A DNA stretch of 64,000 nucleotides from Pithys albifrons albifrons (taxonomy: Eukaryota > Chordata > Aves > Passeriformes > Thamnophilidae), in NCBI RefSeq assembly GCF_047495875.1, contig NC_092461.1, positions 69,490,299 to 69,554,298 on the forward strand, read 5' to 3'. Below the pieces are notes generated by a model. The model ran no database searches and was not told the DNA's origin. It saw only the letters and a program-made list of their open reading frames with translations. Shown here one piece after another: positions 55,601-61,943 of the stretch. Made by a program: the position numbers and the translations under genes. The stretch's first letter is position 1. Each line of letters begins with the position of its first letter.

Positions 55601-58600
55601 CAGGGTTGCCCCATCTCAGGTGCAGAATCTGGCACTTGCCCTTGTTGAACTTCATATGGTTGGTGATTGCCAAGTCCTCTAATTTGTTGAGGTCTGTCTG
55701 CAGGGCCTCCCTGCCTTTGGGGGAGTCAACAGCTCCTCACAGTTTTGTATGATCTGCAGGCTTGCTTAGTATCCCTTCCAGTTCTGTATCCAAGTCATTT
55801 GTGAAGATATTAAAAAGTGCAGGGCCTGAGATGGAGCCCTTCAGAACTCCACTAGTGACAGATCACCAGTCTGATGTTACCTCATTCACTATTATTCTCC
55901 GTTCTTGACCCACGAGCCAGTTGCTCACCCACCAAATGATGTGTTTGTCTAGCTGTGAGCTGGACATGCTGTCCAGAAGGATCCTGTGAGAGACAGTATC
56001 AAAAGCTTCACTGGAATCCAAAAATATTACATCACCTGGCTTCCCTTGGTCAGCTACATGGATTGCCTTGATGTATAAGAAAATTAGGTTTGATAAGCAG
56101 GAGTTCCCCTCGTGAAGCCATGGTGACGGCATTGTCTTTCAGGTGTTTTTCAATACTTGCCAGAATAATCTTCTTCACAACTTTTACCAGTCACTAAAAT
56201 AAGACTGACAGGCCTTTGCTTTCAAGAGTCCTCCTTCTTGCTCCTCTTGAAAAATGGGACGTTTGCCAGTTACTTGTCAGCTGAGACCTCTCCAGAGTCC
56301 CAAGACTGCTCGAAAATCATCAAGAGAGGTTTTGTGATGGCATCAGCTAGCTCTTTGAGGATTCTGTGATGAATCCCATCAGACCCCATAGATTTTGAAA
56401 GATGCAAATGGAGCAGCAGATCCCTCACAGTTTCAGGGTCACCTGGGAGTTGGTCATTCTCACAGCCATGGTCCTCCAGCTCAGGGCACTGAAACCCCCT
56501 TTTTTATCATCTATGTCAAAGTCATAGGCAAAGAAGGTGTTAAACACCTCTACCTTGTCTCTGTCCCTGCTTGTGAGGTGACCATCTTCATGCTGTAATG
56601 AGCCAATGATATTTCTAAACTGCCTATTGCCACTGACATAATTGAAAAAAAAAAACCTTTTATTGTCCCCCACATTTCTGCCAGCTTCAACTCCAGATGA
56701 GCTTTGGCCGCATGAATTTTCTTCCTACCCATGGCAAGCAGCATCCTTGAGTTCTTCCCACATCACTTGACCTTGCTTCCACTGGGCATAGACCTTCCTT
56801 TTGTGCCTTATTTGCCAGAGAACATCCCTGTTGAGCAAAGCCAGCCTTCTGCCTTGCCTACCTAACTTTTGACATTTGGGAATTGCCTGCTGCTGTGCCT
56901 GTGGGATGTGATGCACTGATGGACTGCAGCACCTGCAAAAACATTTTGTCAGGGAACCTTACTTATTAGTTCCCTGAGCAGTGCGAAGTCTGCTCTCCTC
57001 AGGCCCAGAGCTGAGGTTTTACTGGCACTTTTCCTTCTGCCAACAGATTCTATACTCGATCACTTTGTGGTTGTTGCGTCCGATACAGCCGCTGATCTCC
57101 TCTTCGCTCATGTAGTAGTTTTAGCTAGGCCTCAAATTAGCAGGCTCAGAGAATCTATGTAGATTAGGAGAGACAGCTATCACCTGACTTAAGTAACCAA
57201 AGAAATATTTCAGACCAGATGACACAAACTTCAGATACATAGAAAGGTAGGAGGAGTTTCTCAGTTCTGTCATGTCTGCAGTGGAGGCAGGATGTGCTGC
57301 TGCTGCCCTGCTGTCCTGGGCCTTGCTCCTGCTGCTGCTACATCGTATTTTGTTTTCGTTTCAGGGAAGTTGAAACATTTTATTGTTATGCTCTCTCTTT
57401 TGCCTTGCTGGGTCTCTTTTGCCTTGCTGGGTGTCTTTTAGAGTATTTTATGAATCCAGAGTAATGAAATCTGTTTTCGCTGGGAGGTAGAAAATTGTTG
57501 TTTTATCTAACTGGTGTAAGCATGTTATATTGTAGTTTTCTCTTAATTTTCTCTTTTCTGTGTAAATATATATAATTAGTTTAGGTTTAAACCTAGTTTG
57601 AGTTTTCAGAGGTTTTTTTTCCTTTCTCCCTTTTCTTGGCAGGGGGAGGGAGGCTCTAACATTCTGTGTTGGGCAGTTGGCATTTTGCCAGCTCAACCCA
57701 AGACAGCTCATGAGATCCATTCTGTTGCCAAGCAGCAGATCAAGGAGAGCGTCTTTCCAAGTCAGGCCCCTTAGGACCCATTCTATTTGTTCAGTGTGCA
57801 AGAAAGTATTGCAAGACATCTAAAAGCATCTTTTTTAAAGAATTTTTTAATTCCAAATGTTAGTAAAGTGCACACTAGTTAATTTCAGTGTAGTCTTTTT
57901 ACATTAAAACTCAAAATGTGCTGCTCATATTTCTAAACCGCTCTGTAAATTTCCTAAATATTTGATCTCTTGTCATTTCAGAGTAAAATGAAGTTGAAGA
58001 AAGCACGGTGTATAAGACAGAAAATTCCTTTTGTTGTTATTATTAATACCAAGCCGTGTAGGAGAAATTGGCAGTTCATTGGTCTCTAAAAAATTCAAAT
58101 TTTATTTCTAATTGGGATTAGGAAATTAATACCTTTTCAACTCCTTACGTATCTGTTTTTTATAAATTTATTTTCATTCTTCTTCCCTCTCCTTCCCAAT
58201 GCACTTATGAAACTGAAATGCACATCAACACTTAAATATCAATTTTTATTTCTATTAAGCCTCTTCAGATCAGGAACTTAGAAGGTGGTCTGCACAATAA
58301 CAGAAAGTCTTTGCAGGTCACTGTCTTTAGCAGCAGAACTTGTGGGTTACCTCTGCAAGGAATAAAAAATGAAAAGGAACTCCTTTTAATACTAGGCTTT
58401 TTATTACAGGATTTTTGTTGTTTTATAGGAATTACTGAGAAAGGGAACCTTTTTTTTCTGCATAAAGGCTATTAGAGCTGTACTTATAACTTCTTTACTA
58501 AGTTTCAGTGGAATTATTCTCAACAGTCTTACTTGTTCTGTTTCTTTTAAGGTTAGAAGTTAAGAAAAAGTAAAGAAAACAGGCTAGTTTATGCTTTAAC

Positions 58601-61600
58601 TTAACACTTATTGTAGTTTTAAAAATAGTTAGAAAATCTCTGGTCTAAATATTTGAAAACTCTCAAACACTTTGATGAACAATCTAAGCAAATTTGGCAG
58701 TGTTCATGCTAGCTGCAACTTCTTCAAGAAAGAAGAGAACAATGTGAATAAGAAAAAGAAACATAGCCTCTAACAACAAAAACAAAAATATCTCAAGTTG
58801 GGTTCTCTAAATAAAACTGCTGAAATATCATGAAAATTTGAGAGCTTTTTGTGTTGTACTGCATCCAATTTGGACTCATTCTTTGTAAAAATGAAGAAAA
58901 TGAGTTGTGAATAGGCTTCAAGCTCATATGAAGACACGCTGGTACTGCCTCTGAGGAAGTCAGGAAGCAAGATTGACAATAGGAAATATAGTGCAGGGAA
59001 CAATAATTGAGTTACAGCTGAAAAATCATGTGCTAAACCGCAGGGATGAGCAATCTAGGTTTGAATAACTGGTGCAAATGGTCCAGGAAGTAGGAATGTG
59101 TGAGAAATCTACAGGACCTCTAGTCAGAGTTTCTACAGAGCAATTTTGAATTGTCTTTTGTAAGGAAGTTACCAGAAGGTAATAAACAGATACATTTATG
59201 TCAGATCTACTGCTCTAGCTTGCTTGCTGTGTGTGGACCAGGTATTCCTTCACAGATAGAAAGTAGCAGTACCCATTTCTTGTTGTCATAGTTACTGTAA
59301 AAAGTTGGTGTACACTTACATTCATTTTTAGGTCTAGTTTATCCTATTGAAGTTGATCCATGTGCCACTACTAATGGCATTAAATATACATATAAGAGGA
59401 GTTCTTATGTTGTAAACCTCACATAATTGAACCTTCATTTGGTCTTAGTAAATTGAACTCCAGTTTTATTCCAGGGAGTGCTGATCTGTCTTATTACAGT
59501 AGACTTCAAATTTTGTGATAATGCTTAGGAAAGTTGAAAAACCATATTGAATTCAACATCTAGAGTTTAATTGAAATAAATATGTTTAACCACCAGTGTT
59601 CTGCTGTCAGCCTTTTCTAGTGCCAGTGGCTTCTGTGTTGGAATGCACAGCTGCATCATAGGTCTTGTGTGTGCTCAGAAAAAATCTTCACTGGCACTGA
59701 TCTGGAAAGACCTTCTCAGTTTTAAGTAATGAAGGAGAAGTCAGTTATGGAAGAAATTTCATAATCAAAGGTAGCCATTAAAATTACAATAATGAAACAC
59801 AAAAACAAATCACAACCAAACCCCCTACAAGATGACAAAAGTATGCTGAGTTTTTTGAGCGAATATAAAATCTGCTAGACTAGACACTGTTTGAAATTGA
59901 TCAAAAATTATCTTAACATATTCTTACCTGTAATGTACGTTTCATTGTAGCTTGTCAATACTTTATAGCTTTTCTCTTCTTTTATAGATGTCCCAAAGCA
60001 TGTCATCAGTGTCCTCAAGACATTCTGAAAAAATAGCCATTAGAGAGTAAGTACATGTTCATTTTCGTATCAGCTGATGGATATGCTTTCAGTAAAATGT
60101 GTATAGTAAAAGAGTGTCACAATTCTTCTGTTCTTGCTCTATGATAAAAAGATAAATAGATCTGCTCTACAGTTAAGTCATCAGCAATTGAACCATCCCA
60201 GTTGAGCATAAATGAGATTTTATAAAACCAATCTGTAACAAAAAAGCAGCCTCTCTGAATTCTGTATGTCAGTGACCTTGAATTCTGTACCTTTCTTTAC
60301 ACAGTTCCTATCAATAATACTTCATGGGATTTCTAGTATCCTCCTAGAGTTTTCTTTTAGATTACTCTTTGTTTATCTGTAACCTTGAAGTCATGCTAAG
60401 AAAAAGTAGAAGGAAGTCTATTCGCCCTGAATATGCATAGTTTTATATTTCAAGAGGAATTTTACCTCCCCAAAGTCTTCAAAATTCTTGACTTACCCTC
60501 ACAGAATGAAATGAAATTAACTCAAACATTTTGTTAGGTATTATCAACCTGTTAGAAGCGGCATGTAGAAGTGTTGCTGGAAAAAGAGGTATTCTTCCAA
60601 AATATGAAAGCTACAGACAACTTCTTGATTAATATCATACTGACAAATTATTTGAGTAATAGAAAAAATCTTTTTGGAAAGAAAACAATCACAGTTTATT
60701 CCATTAATATTTTCTGAATTGCACCAATTTACCTTTTCATGGTAACAACAAGGTCAGTCTGTGAAGAACTGTTTTTTTCCTTAAGCATCTAAATTTTTTG
60801 GCAACTCTCTTGGTAGTTTTTTGGGAAGAAAAAGTGAAAGAAGAATTCATCTGTCTAATAGAGATGTCTTCAAGTCAATATATCCTCTCTTCACAATAAG
60901 TCCACACAGAAAACTTGGAGTATTGTTTATTCAATCCAAAAGTGAACTTTAAAGGAGATGAACTAAAGTTCTGTAGATTTACTCATCTGTCTCTGACTGT
61001 ATATCTATAGTCTCCTTTGATGGAGAAGAGTTTTCTGCTTTCTTTGCCACTTCCTCCCCCATCCCCAGAGGACTGGTAATATTTATTCTTAGACCCCCCC
61101 CCTTCATCATCTAATGCTTAATTTATAGCTATTTTAGACTTCATTAATGGGTAAATATTTTATTTGCAACACATTTGCACTATGAAACAGAAGTTTGGAG
61201 ACAGAAAAAGTTCCTTGACTGAAACTTGGCATGAGAACTTGGTGGCTTCTTATGTTACCCTGGAGTCAGGAAGAAGTAGATTTTTAAAATCTTTTATTTA
61301 AAGTCATCACAGTGTTTATTTTGCTTTTAACCCTTTGATTAAAGGTAAGCACTTCAACCCTTCTTTGTCTTAGGTGCTTAAAATTTTAAGATTGAAAGTT
61401 ACATAAGTATTTTGCTTATTTATCTGTGTTAAATTGGATTAGGTTTAAAACATGAAAAGAATGTTTGTAAACACTGCTAGAGTGATGATTACCTTCAGGT
61501 TTGGTGAATAAAATAATGCAACATTGAAACTTTATATTTTGTTAGGTATTTCTGGTTTTTTTTTTTAGCAAAGCTGAGTGTTCTTTTGAAAAAAATAATT

Positions 61601-61943
61601 TGAGCTGCTCAATGTAGAACATTTCAGAAAAAGGTAGCCTGGTTTTGTTCACTTCAGGAAATATAAAATGTATATGAATTGGCATAGCAAATAGAAATGT
61701 CTGTGCTACTGTTCCAGCTAAGCCTCAGTCTGTGGGGAAATACAGGGGGAAAGTTTTAAGCTTCTATGCTTTTTTTATTTAAGTTCTGTGATTTATGTTT
61801 TTTTCTTTTCACCAGTTTTCAAGTTGGTGATTTGGTTCTCATTATCTTGGACGAAAGGCACGACAACTACGTGTTGTTCACTGTTAGTCCAACCTTGTAT
61901 TTCTTGCACTCAGAATCCCTTGCTGCACTGGATCTCAAACCAG
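7600..61943 (+). CDS. RB1CC1: RB1CC1 (FIP200), autophagy-initiation scaffold; spliced CDS, 20 coding exons, 3' end outside window
   Basis: This is the ortholog of RB1-inducible coiled-coil protein 1, the cytosolic scaffold of the ULK1/2-ATG13-ATG101 kinase complex. Exons: 7600-7670, 10714-10840, 11104-11274, 22056-22258, 23328-23763, 27721-27891, 31828-32012, 32926-33112, 33191-33272, 34128-34189, 35236-35339, 37630-37756, 42801-44716, 48588-48747, 50929-51037, 51153-51393, 52939-52990, 53921-53968, 59988-60046, 61816-61943. They sum to 4639 nt with no frame break, about 1546 residues; the mammalian protein is close to 1594. Order: ubiquitin-like N-terminus (about 1-80), ATG17-like region (about 100-640), Ser/Pro-rich linker, long coiled coil (about 790-1460), start of the Claw (from about 1490). 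An in-frame TAA three codons before the ATG supports the start. The terminal exon, about 45-50 residues of the Claw, is not in the window. Identification is by recalled family sequence, not by a search. Confidence 0.97.
7671..10713 (+). other. Intron after coding exon 1
   Basis: AT-rich intron carrying one insertion, the solo LTR at about 8677-9277 (separate entry). Nothing else recognised. Confidence 0.85.
8677..9277 (-). mobile_element. Solo LTR, endogenous retrovirus (ERVL-like), minus orientation
   Basis: A 601-bp block with C/A-rich composition unlike the intron. Read on the minus strand it starts TGTTATGGGTTTAG and has a TATA box (TATAAAAG) near 9129-9136. It ends in CATTTTGCCCACTCAACC. 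The 5-bp GACTG is present on both sides (8672-8676 and 9278-9282). The end is slightly ambiguous: if the LTR keeps a canonical CA end it extends to 8675 and the duplication shortens to GAC. Start, TATA-R segment and end resemble the LTR at 57111-57705, so they look like one family. No internal viral genes remain. Confidence 0.7.
10714..10840 (+). CDS. RB1CC1: RB1CC1 coding exon 2 (residues 24-66)
   Basis: Acceptor CCATTTTTTCCAG; donor ACA|GTAAGT. It encodes [20 protein letters not shown] and then LVVNGGECM, the core of the ubiquitin-like domain. The stretch before [11 protein letters not shown] reads MAPD. The exon is 127 nt and ends in phase 0. Confidence 0.97.
11104..11274 (+). CDS. RB1CC1: RB1CC1 coding exon 3 (residues 67-123)
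   Basis: Acceptor GAGTATAG; donor GTG|GTAAGT. The 57 codons start [20 protein letters not shown] and include [19 protein letters not shown]. They finish the ubiquitin-like domain and lead into the ATG17-like region. Both ends are in phase 0. Confidence 0.97.
11275..22055 (+). other. Longest intron (10.8 kb), after coding exon 3
   Basis: AT-rich intron. It contains the tRNA/5S composite SINE at 19574-19940 and a small (CT)n tract near 12370-12384. Otherwise I see no gene, RNA gene or recognisable repeat. Confidence 0.85.
19574..19940 (+). mobile_element. Composite SINE: tRNA-Gln-derived head, 5S rRNA-derived body, (CATA)n tail
   Basis: 19574-19647 resembles a tRNA-Gln gene: 5' GGTCCCG pairs in 6 of 7 positions with the 3' AGGGACC, A box TGGTGTAAAGG (19581-19591), CTG in the anticodon loop, B box AGTTCGAGTCT (19625-19635). 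From about 19678 to 19742 it follows 5S rRNA, including GATCTTGG, CAGGGTCAGCCCTGGTTAGT and CGGGTGCTGT; about 26 nt between GTTAGTAC and CGGGTGC are missing relative to 5S. A body of unknown origin follows, and a tail of four CATA units (19924-19940). A non-poly(A) microsatellite tail suggests mobilisation by an RTE- or CR1-like LINE rather than L1. Possible 6-bp duplication AAACTG at 19567-19572 and 19947-19952 is weak. The GC-rich, CpG-bearing block contrasts sharply with the intron. Confidence 0.8.
22056..22258 (+). CDS. RB1CC1: RB1CC1 coding exon 4 (residues 124-191)
   Basis: Acceptor TTGTCCCCCAG. It encodes [20 protein letters not shown] and [12 protein letters not shown], the first helices of the ATG17-like region that engages the ATG13/ULK1 partners. 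The donor CACA|GTAGGT leaves CA, completed as CAG (Gln) by the next exon. Reading past the donor meets TAG at once, so this is an exon end. Confidence 0.97.
22259..23327 (+). other. Intron after coding exon 4
   Basis: 1.07 kb of AT-rich intron. Nothing recognisable beyond the splice sites. Confidence 0.85.
23328..23763 (+). CDS. RB1CC1: RB1CC1 coding exon 5 (residues 191-336)
   Basis: The acceptor is T-rich with a terminal AAAAAAG; the donor is AGG|GTAAGT. The start ([20 protein letters not shown]) and the end ([20 protein letters not shown]) are strongly conserved. The middle (about residues 215-300) is an acidic, Ser/Glu/Asp-rich, probably disordered loop that diverges from the mammalian sequence I remember. 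Length 436 nt. Confidence 0.97.
23764..27720 (+). other. Intron after coding exon 5
   Basis: About 4.0 kb, AT-rich. It holds an antisense 117-codon open frame at 25610-25963 with no recognised similarity (see findings), and a 9-bp inverted repeat CTGTATCAG/CTGATACAG near 24217-24248. No repeat recognised. Confidence 0.8.
27721..27891 (+). CDS. RB1CC1: RB1CC1 coding exon 6 (residues 337-393)
   Basis: Acceptor CTTTTTTTCAG; donor CAG|GTAATA. The 57 codons begin [20 protein letters not shown], followed by helical [20 protein letters not shown]. This is helical rod of the ATG17-like region. Both ends are in phase 0. Confidence 0.97.
27892..31827 (+). other. Intron after coding exon 6
   Basis: About 3.9 kb, AT-rich. 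The only structure that stands out is the 40-bp perfect inverted repeat at 31256-31428 (separate entry). Confidence 0.85.
31256..31428. repeat. Perfect 40-bp inverted repeat with 93-nt spacer
   Basis: Left arm 31256-31295 (begins TTCAGTACAGAAGTTGC, ends AAGGGGTTGAT) is exactly the reverse complement of right arm 31389-31428 (begins ATCAACCCCTTACTG, ends CTTCTGTACTGAA). The spacer is unique sequence. The transcript could form a 40-bp hairpin. No terminal features of a known transposon are seen. Confidence 0.95.
31828..32012 (+). CDS. RB1CC1: RB1CC1 coding exon 7 (residues 394-455)
   Basis: Acceptor CTTTCTTTAG; donor AA|GTAAGT. It encodes [20 protein letters not shown] and then [11 protein letters not shown] and [15 protein letters not shown], continuing the helical rod. 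It ends in phase 2 inside a Lys codon. Confidence 0.97.
32013..32925 (+). other. Intron after coding exon 7
   Basis: 0.9 kb, AT-rich. Nothing recognisable. Confidence 0.85.
32926..33112 (+). CDS. RB1CC1: RB1CC1 coding exon 8 (residues 455-517)
   Basis: Acceptor GCTTTTGTAG; donor GAG|GTAAGT. It encodes [20 protein letters not shown] and [20 protein letters not shown], highly conserved helices of the ATG17-like region. Length 187 nt. The next intron is only 78 bp. Confidence 0.97.
33191..33272 (+). CDS. RB1CC1: RB1CC1 coding exon 9 (residues 518-545)
   Basis: Acceptor CCCTTTCACAG; donor TTCA|GTAAGT. It encodes [20 protein letters not shown] and then ESFGKLF. The 82 nt end with one base of an Arg codon. 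Confidence 0.96.
33273..34127 (+). other. Intron after coding exon 9
   Basis: 0.85 kb, AT-rich. Nothing recognisable. The preceding intron (33113-33190) is only 78 bp. Confidence 0.85.
34128..34189 (+). CDS. RB1CC1: RB1CC1 coding exon 10 (residues 545-565)
   Basis: Acceptor CCCACCTCTCAG; donor TGT|GTATGT. This short 62-nt exon encodes [20 protein letters not shown], matching the conserved basic/Trp-Pro segment of FIP200. Two bases complete the Arg codon from the previous exon. Confidence 0.95.
34190..35235 (+). other. Intron after coding exon 10
   Basis: 1.05 kb, AT-rich. It contains a CR1 3'-end remnant at about 34936-34996 (separate entry). Confidence 0.85.
34936..34996 (+). mobile_element. 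CR1 LINE 3'-end remnant
   Basis: GGGAGGAAGTTGGACTAGAT, followed by GTAGGTCCCTTACAG and a degraded tail, matches the signature 3' UTR of avian CR1 elements (GAGGTTGGACTAGATG, then AGGTCCCTTCCAAC). Only the last 60 or so bases are recognisable. The octamer repeats expected at the extreme 3' end are eroded. Confidence 0.75.
35236..35339 (+). CDS. RB1CC1: RB1CC1 coding exon 11 (residues 566-600)
   Basis: Acceptor TTCTTTACAG; donor CTCAG|GTAAAG. It encodes [20 protein letters not shown] and then [14 protein letters not shown], near the end of the ATG17-like region. Length 104 nt, ending in phase 2. Confidence 0.96.
35340..37629 (+). other. Intron after coding exon 11
   Basis: 2.3 kb, AT-rich, with an A-run at about 35605-35622 and a T/G-rich patch near 36510-36540. 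Nothing else recognised. Confidence 0.8.
37630..37756 (+). CDS. RB1CC1: RB1CC1 coding exon 12 (residues 600-642)
   Basis: Acceptor CTTTTTAAG; donor AAG|GTATTT. It encodes [20 protein letters not shown] and [16 protein letters not shown], the last helices of the ATG17-like region. Length 127 nt, ending in phase 0. Confidence 0.96.
37757..42800 (+). other. Intron after coding exon 12
   Basis: 5.0 kb. (TA)n tract near 37814-37836. A slightly GC-richer block at 39585-39863 may be an old repeat (it includes TTGGACTGGGATAG, a motif like avian ERVL LTR ends), but I cannot define borders. No gene seen. Confidence 0.7.
42801..44716 (+). CDS. RB1CC1: RB1CC1 coding exon 13, large exon (residues 643-1281)
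   Basis: Acceptor TAACTTGTAG; donor CAGAG|GTACTG. The 1916-nt exon begins [21 protein letters not shown] Ser/Thr/Pro-rich linker follows, holding the conserved [19 protein letters not shown] and [19 protein letters not shown] blocks and the [20 protein letters not shown] block. From about residue 790 it becomes Glu/Lys/Leu-rich heptad sequence (for example [20 protein letters not shown]), the long dimeric coiled coil. Reading on past the donor meets a stop after four codons, so the exon ends here. Confidence 0.97.
44717..48587 (+). other. Intron after coding exon 13
   Basis: 3.9 kb, AT-rich. It includes a G/T-rich simple tract at 46515-46580 and a TA-rich palindromic patch near 45632-45680 (14-bp palindrome TATACTATAGTATA). 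Open frames here, including 44893-45291, are not splice-bounded or conserved. Confidence 0.8.
46515..46580. repeat. (GTTT)n-like low-complexity tract
   Basis: Long run of GTTT/GGTTT units without a clean period. Complementary in sense to the (CAAA)-rich tracts at 48928-49024 and 49830-49912. Confidence 0.85.
48588..48747 (+). CDS. RB1CC1: RB1CC1 coding exon 14 (residues 1281-1334)
   Basis: The acceptor is a run of T then AAG; the donor is CAGCAG|GTAAAG. It encodes [20 protein letters not shown] and [19 protein letters not shown], coiled coil continuing from the large exon. Length 160 nt, ending in phase 0. Confidence 0.96.
48928..49024. repeat. (CAAA)n-like low-complexity tract
   Basis: Nearly pure A and C for about 95 bp (AACCAAACAAACGG, AAAACCCAAAACAAAAACC, ACAACAAACAAACAACC). 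It lies just downstream of coding exon 14. Confidence 0.9.
49830..49912. repeat. A/C-rich low-complexity tract with A-run
   Basis: AACAACAAACAAACAACC, then CCCCACC and an A-run of 15 or more, then more CAAACC units. It faces a (GTTT)n tract about 80 bp downstream, with which it could pair. Confidence 0.9.
50929..51037 (+). CDS. RB1CC1: RB1CC1 coding exon 15 (residues 1335-1371)
   Basis: Acceptor TTTGTTTTCAG; donor AAGG|GTAAGC. It encodes [20 protein letters not shown] and then [16 protein letters not shown], coiled coil. Only 115 bp separate it from the next exon. Confidence 0.96.
51153..51393 (+). CDS. RB1CC1: RB1CC1 coding exon 16 (residues 1371-1451)
   Basis: Acceptor TGTGTCATAG; donor GTGCA|GTAAGT. 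It starts [20 protein letters not shown], the last strong heptads. It then changes to a probably unstructured linker with Ala/Ser/Pro and Cys ([15 protein letters not shown]) and ends in the conserved [17 protein letters not shown] stretch. Antisense reading frames over this exon are shadows. Confidence 0.96.
51394..52938 (+). other. Intron after coding exon 16
   Basis: 1.5 kb, AT-rich. Nothing recognisable. Confidence 0.85.
52939..52990 (+). CDS. RB1CC1: RB1CC1 coding exon 17 (residues 1451-1468)
   Basis: Acceptor TTTCTCTTCTAG; donor AGA|GTGAGT. This 52-nt exon encodes [17 protein letters not shown], the start of the short helix before the Claw. It is too short to appear as an ORF and was found by homology and phase. 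Confidence 0.95.
52991..53920 (+). other. Intron after coding exon 17
   Basis: 0.93 kb, AT-rich. Nothing recognisable. Confidence 0.85.
53921..53968 (+). CDS. RB1CC1: RB1CC1 coding exon 18 (residues 1469-1484)
   Basis: Acceptor ATTTTCTTTCAG; donor TTG|GTAAGT. The 48-nt exon encodes [16 protein letters not shown], a helical segment preceding the Claw. Both ends are in phase 0, so skipping it would keep the frame. Confidence 0.95.
54077..54667 (-). mobile_element. Solo LTR, endogenous retrovirus (ERVL-like), minus orientation, 5-bp TSD
   Basis: 591 bp. On the minus strand it begins TGTCCCAGTTCAGC and ends TTTAAACCAGCACA, the canonical TG...CA ends. It is flanked by exact 5-bp duplications ATGTT at 54072-54076 and 54668-54672. 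On the minus strand a TATA-like GTACATAAG lies near 54407-54415, and ATTAAA (near 54150) could serve as polyadenylation signal. A 5-bp duplication and the LTR sequence type fit avian ERVL-like elements. No internal genes, so it arose by LTR-LTR recombination. It differs in sequence from the other two LTRs. Confidence 0.9.
57111..57705 (+). mobile_element. Solo LTR (ERVL-like) nested inside the CR1, 5-bp TSD
   Basis: 595 bp starting TGTAGTAGTTTTAGCTAGGC and ending GCTCAACCCAAGACA, with exact GCTCA duplications at 57106-57110 and 57706-57710. The CR1 coding frame resumes directly after the second duplication. It shares its start (GTTTTAG, TAGGCCT), a CAGTTC-TCATGTCT segment and its end (CATTTTGCC, CTCAACCCA) with the LTR at 8677-9277, so both are probably one family. 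The TATA region is decayed (ATACATAGAAAGG near 57236). A 19-bp tandem duplication lies inside. Confidence 0.9.
57394..57431. repeat. Two exact 19-bp tandem copies inside the LTR
   Basis: TCTCTTTTGCCTTGCTGGG occurs at 57394-57412 and again at 57413-57431 without a mismatch. It looks like a recent slippage duplication within the LTR. Confidence 0.95.
59988..60046 (+). CDS. RB1CC1: RB1CC1 coding exon 19 (residues 1485-1504)
   Basis: Acceptor TCTTCTTTTATAG; donor GAGA|GTAAGT. The 59-nt exon encodes [19 protein letters not shown], the Ser-rich entry to the Claw domain. The repeat-laden 6-kb intron precedes it. Confidence 0.95.
60047..61815 (+). other. Intron after coding exon 19
   Basis: 1.8 kb, AT-rich. 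Nothing recognisable. Confidence 0.85.
61816..61943 (+). CDS. RB1CC1: RB1CC1 coding exon 20 (residues 1504-1547), Claw domain
   Basis: Acceptor TTTTCTTTTCACCAG; donor CCAG|GTGAGT. It encodes [20 protein letters not shown] and then [20 protein letters not shown], the first strands of the Claw. In the known family the Claw binds FIR motifs of selective-autophagy receptors such as p62. The basic patch of the pocket lies in the terminal exon, which is beyond the window. Confidence 0.96.

Larger units (their letters stand above)
54895..57830 (-). pseudogene. CR1 LINE, 5'-truncated and degenerate, minus strand, interrupted by an LTR
   Basis: The 3' UTR is at the low end (AGTTAGAAGGGACCCACAAG then GATCATCAAG is the antisense CR1 tail). 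Reverse-transcriptase coding runs toward higher coordinates on the minus strand: the block [20 protein letters not shown] (RT motif A) lies in 55863-56132, and linker segments ([20 protein letters not shown]) in 56550-56916. The endonuclease end continues past the inserted LTR, with [15 protein letters not shown] just beyond it. Stops and frameshifts are frequent. The catalytic FADD box reads PADH (55749-55760). Neither element end is sharp and no target duplication was found. Confidence 0.9.
53969..59987 (+). other. Repeat-laden intron (6.0 kb) after coding exon 18
   Basis: Holds a solo LTR (54077-54667), an antisense CR1 (about 54895-57830) and a second solo LTR inside that CR1 (57111-57705). 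From 57831 to 59987 it is AT-rich sequence with nothing recognised. Confidence 0.9.
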
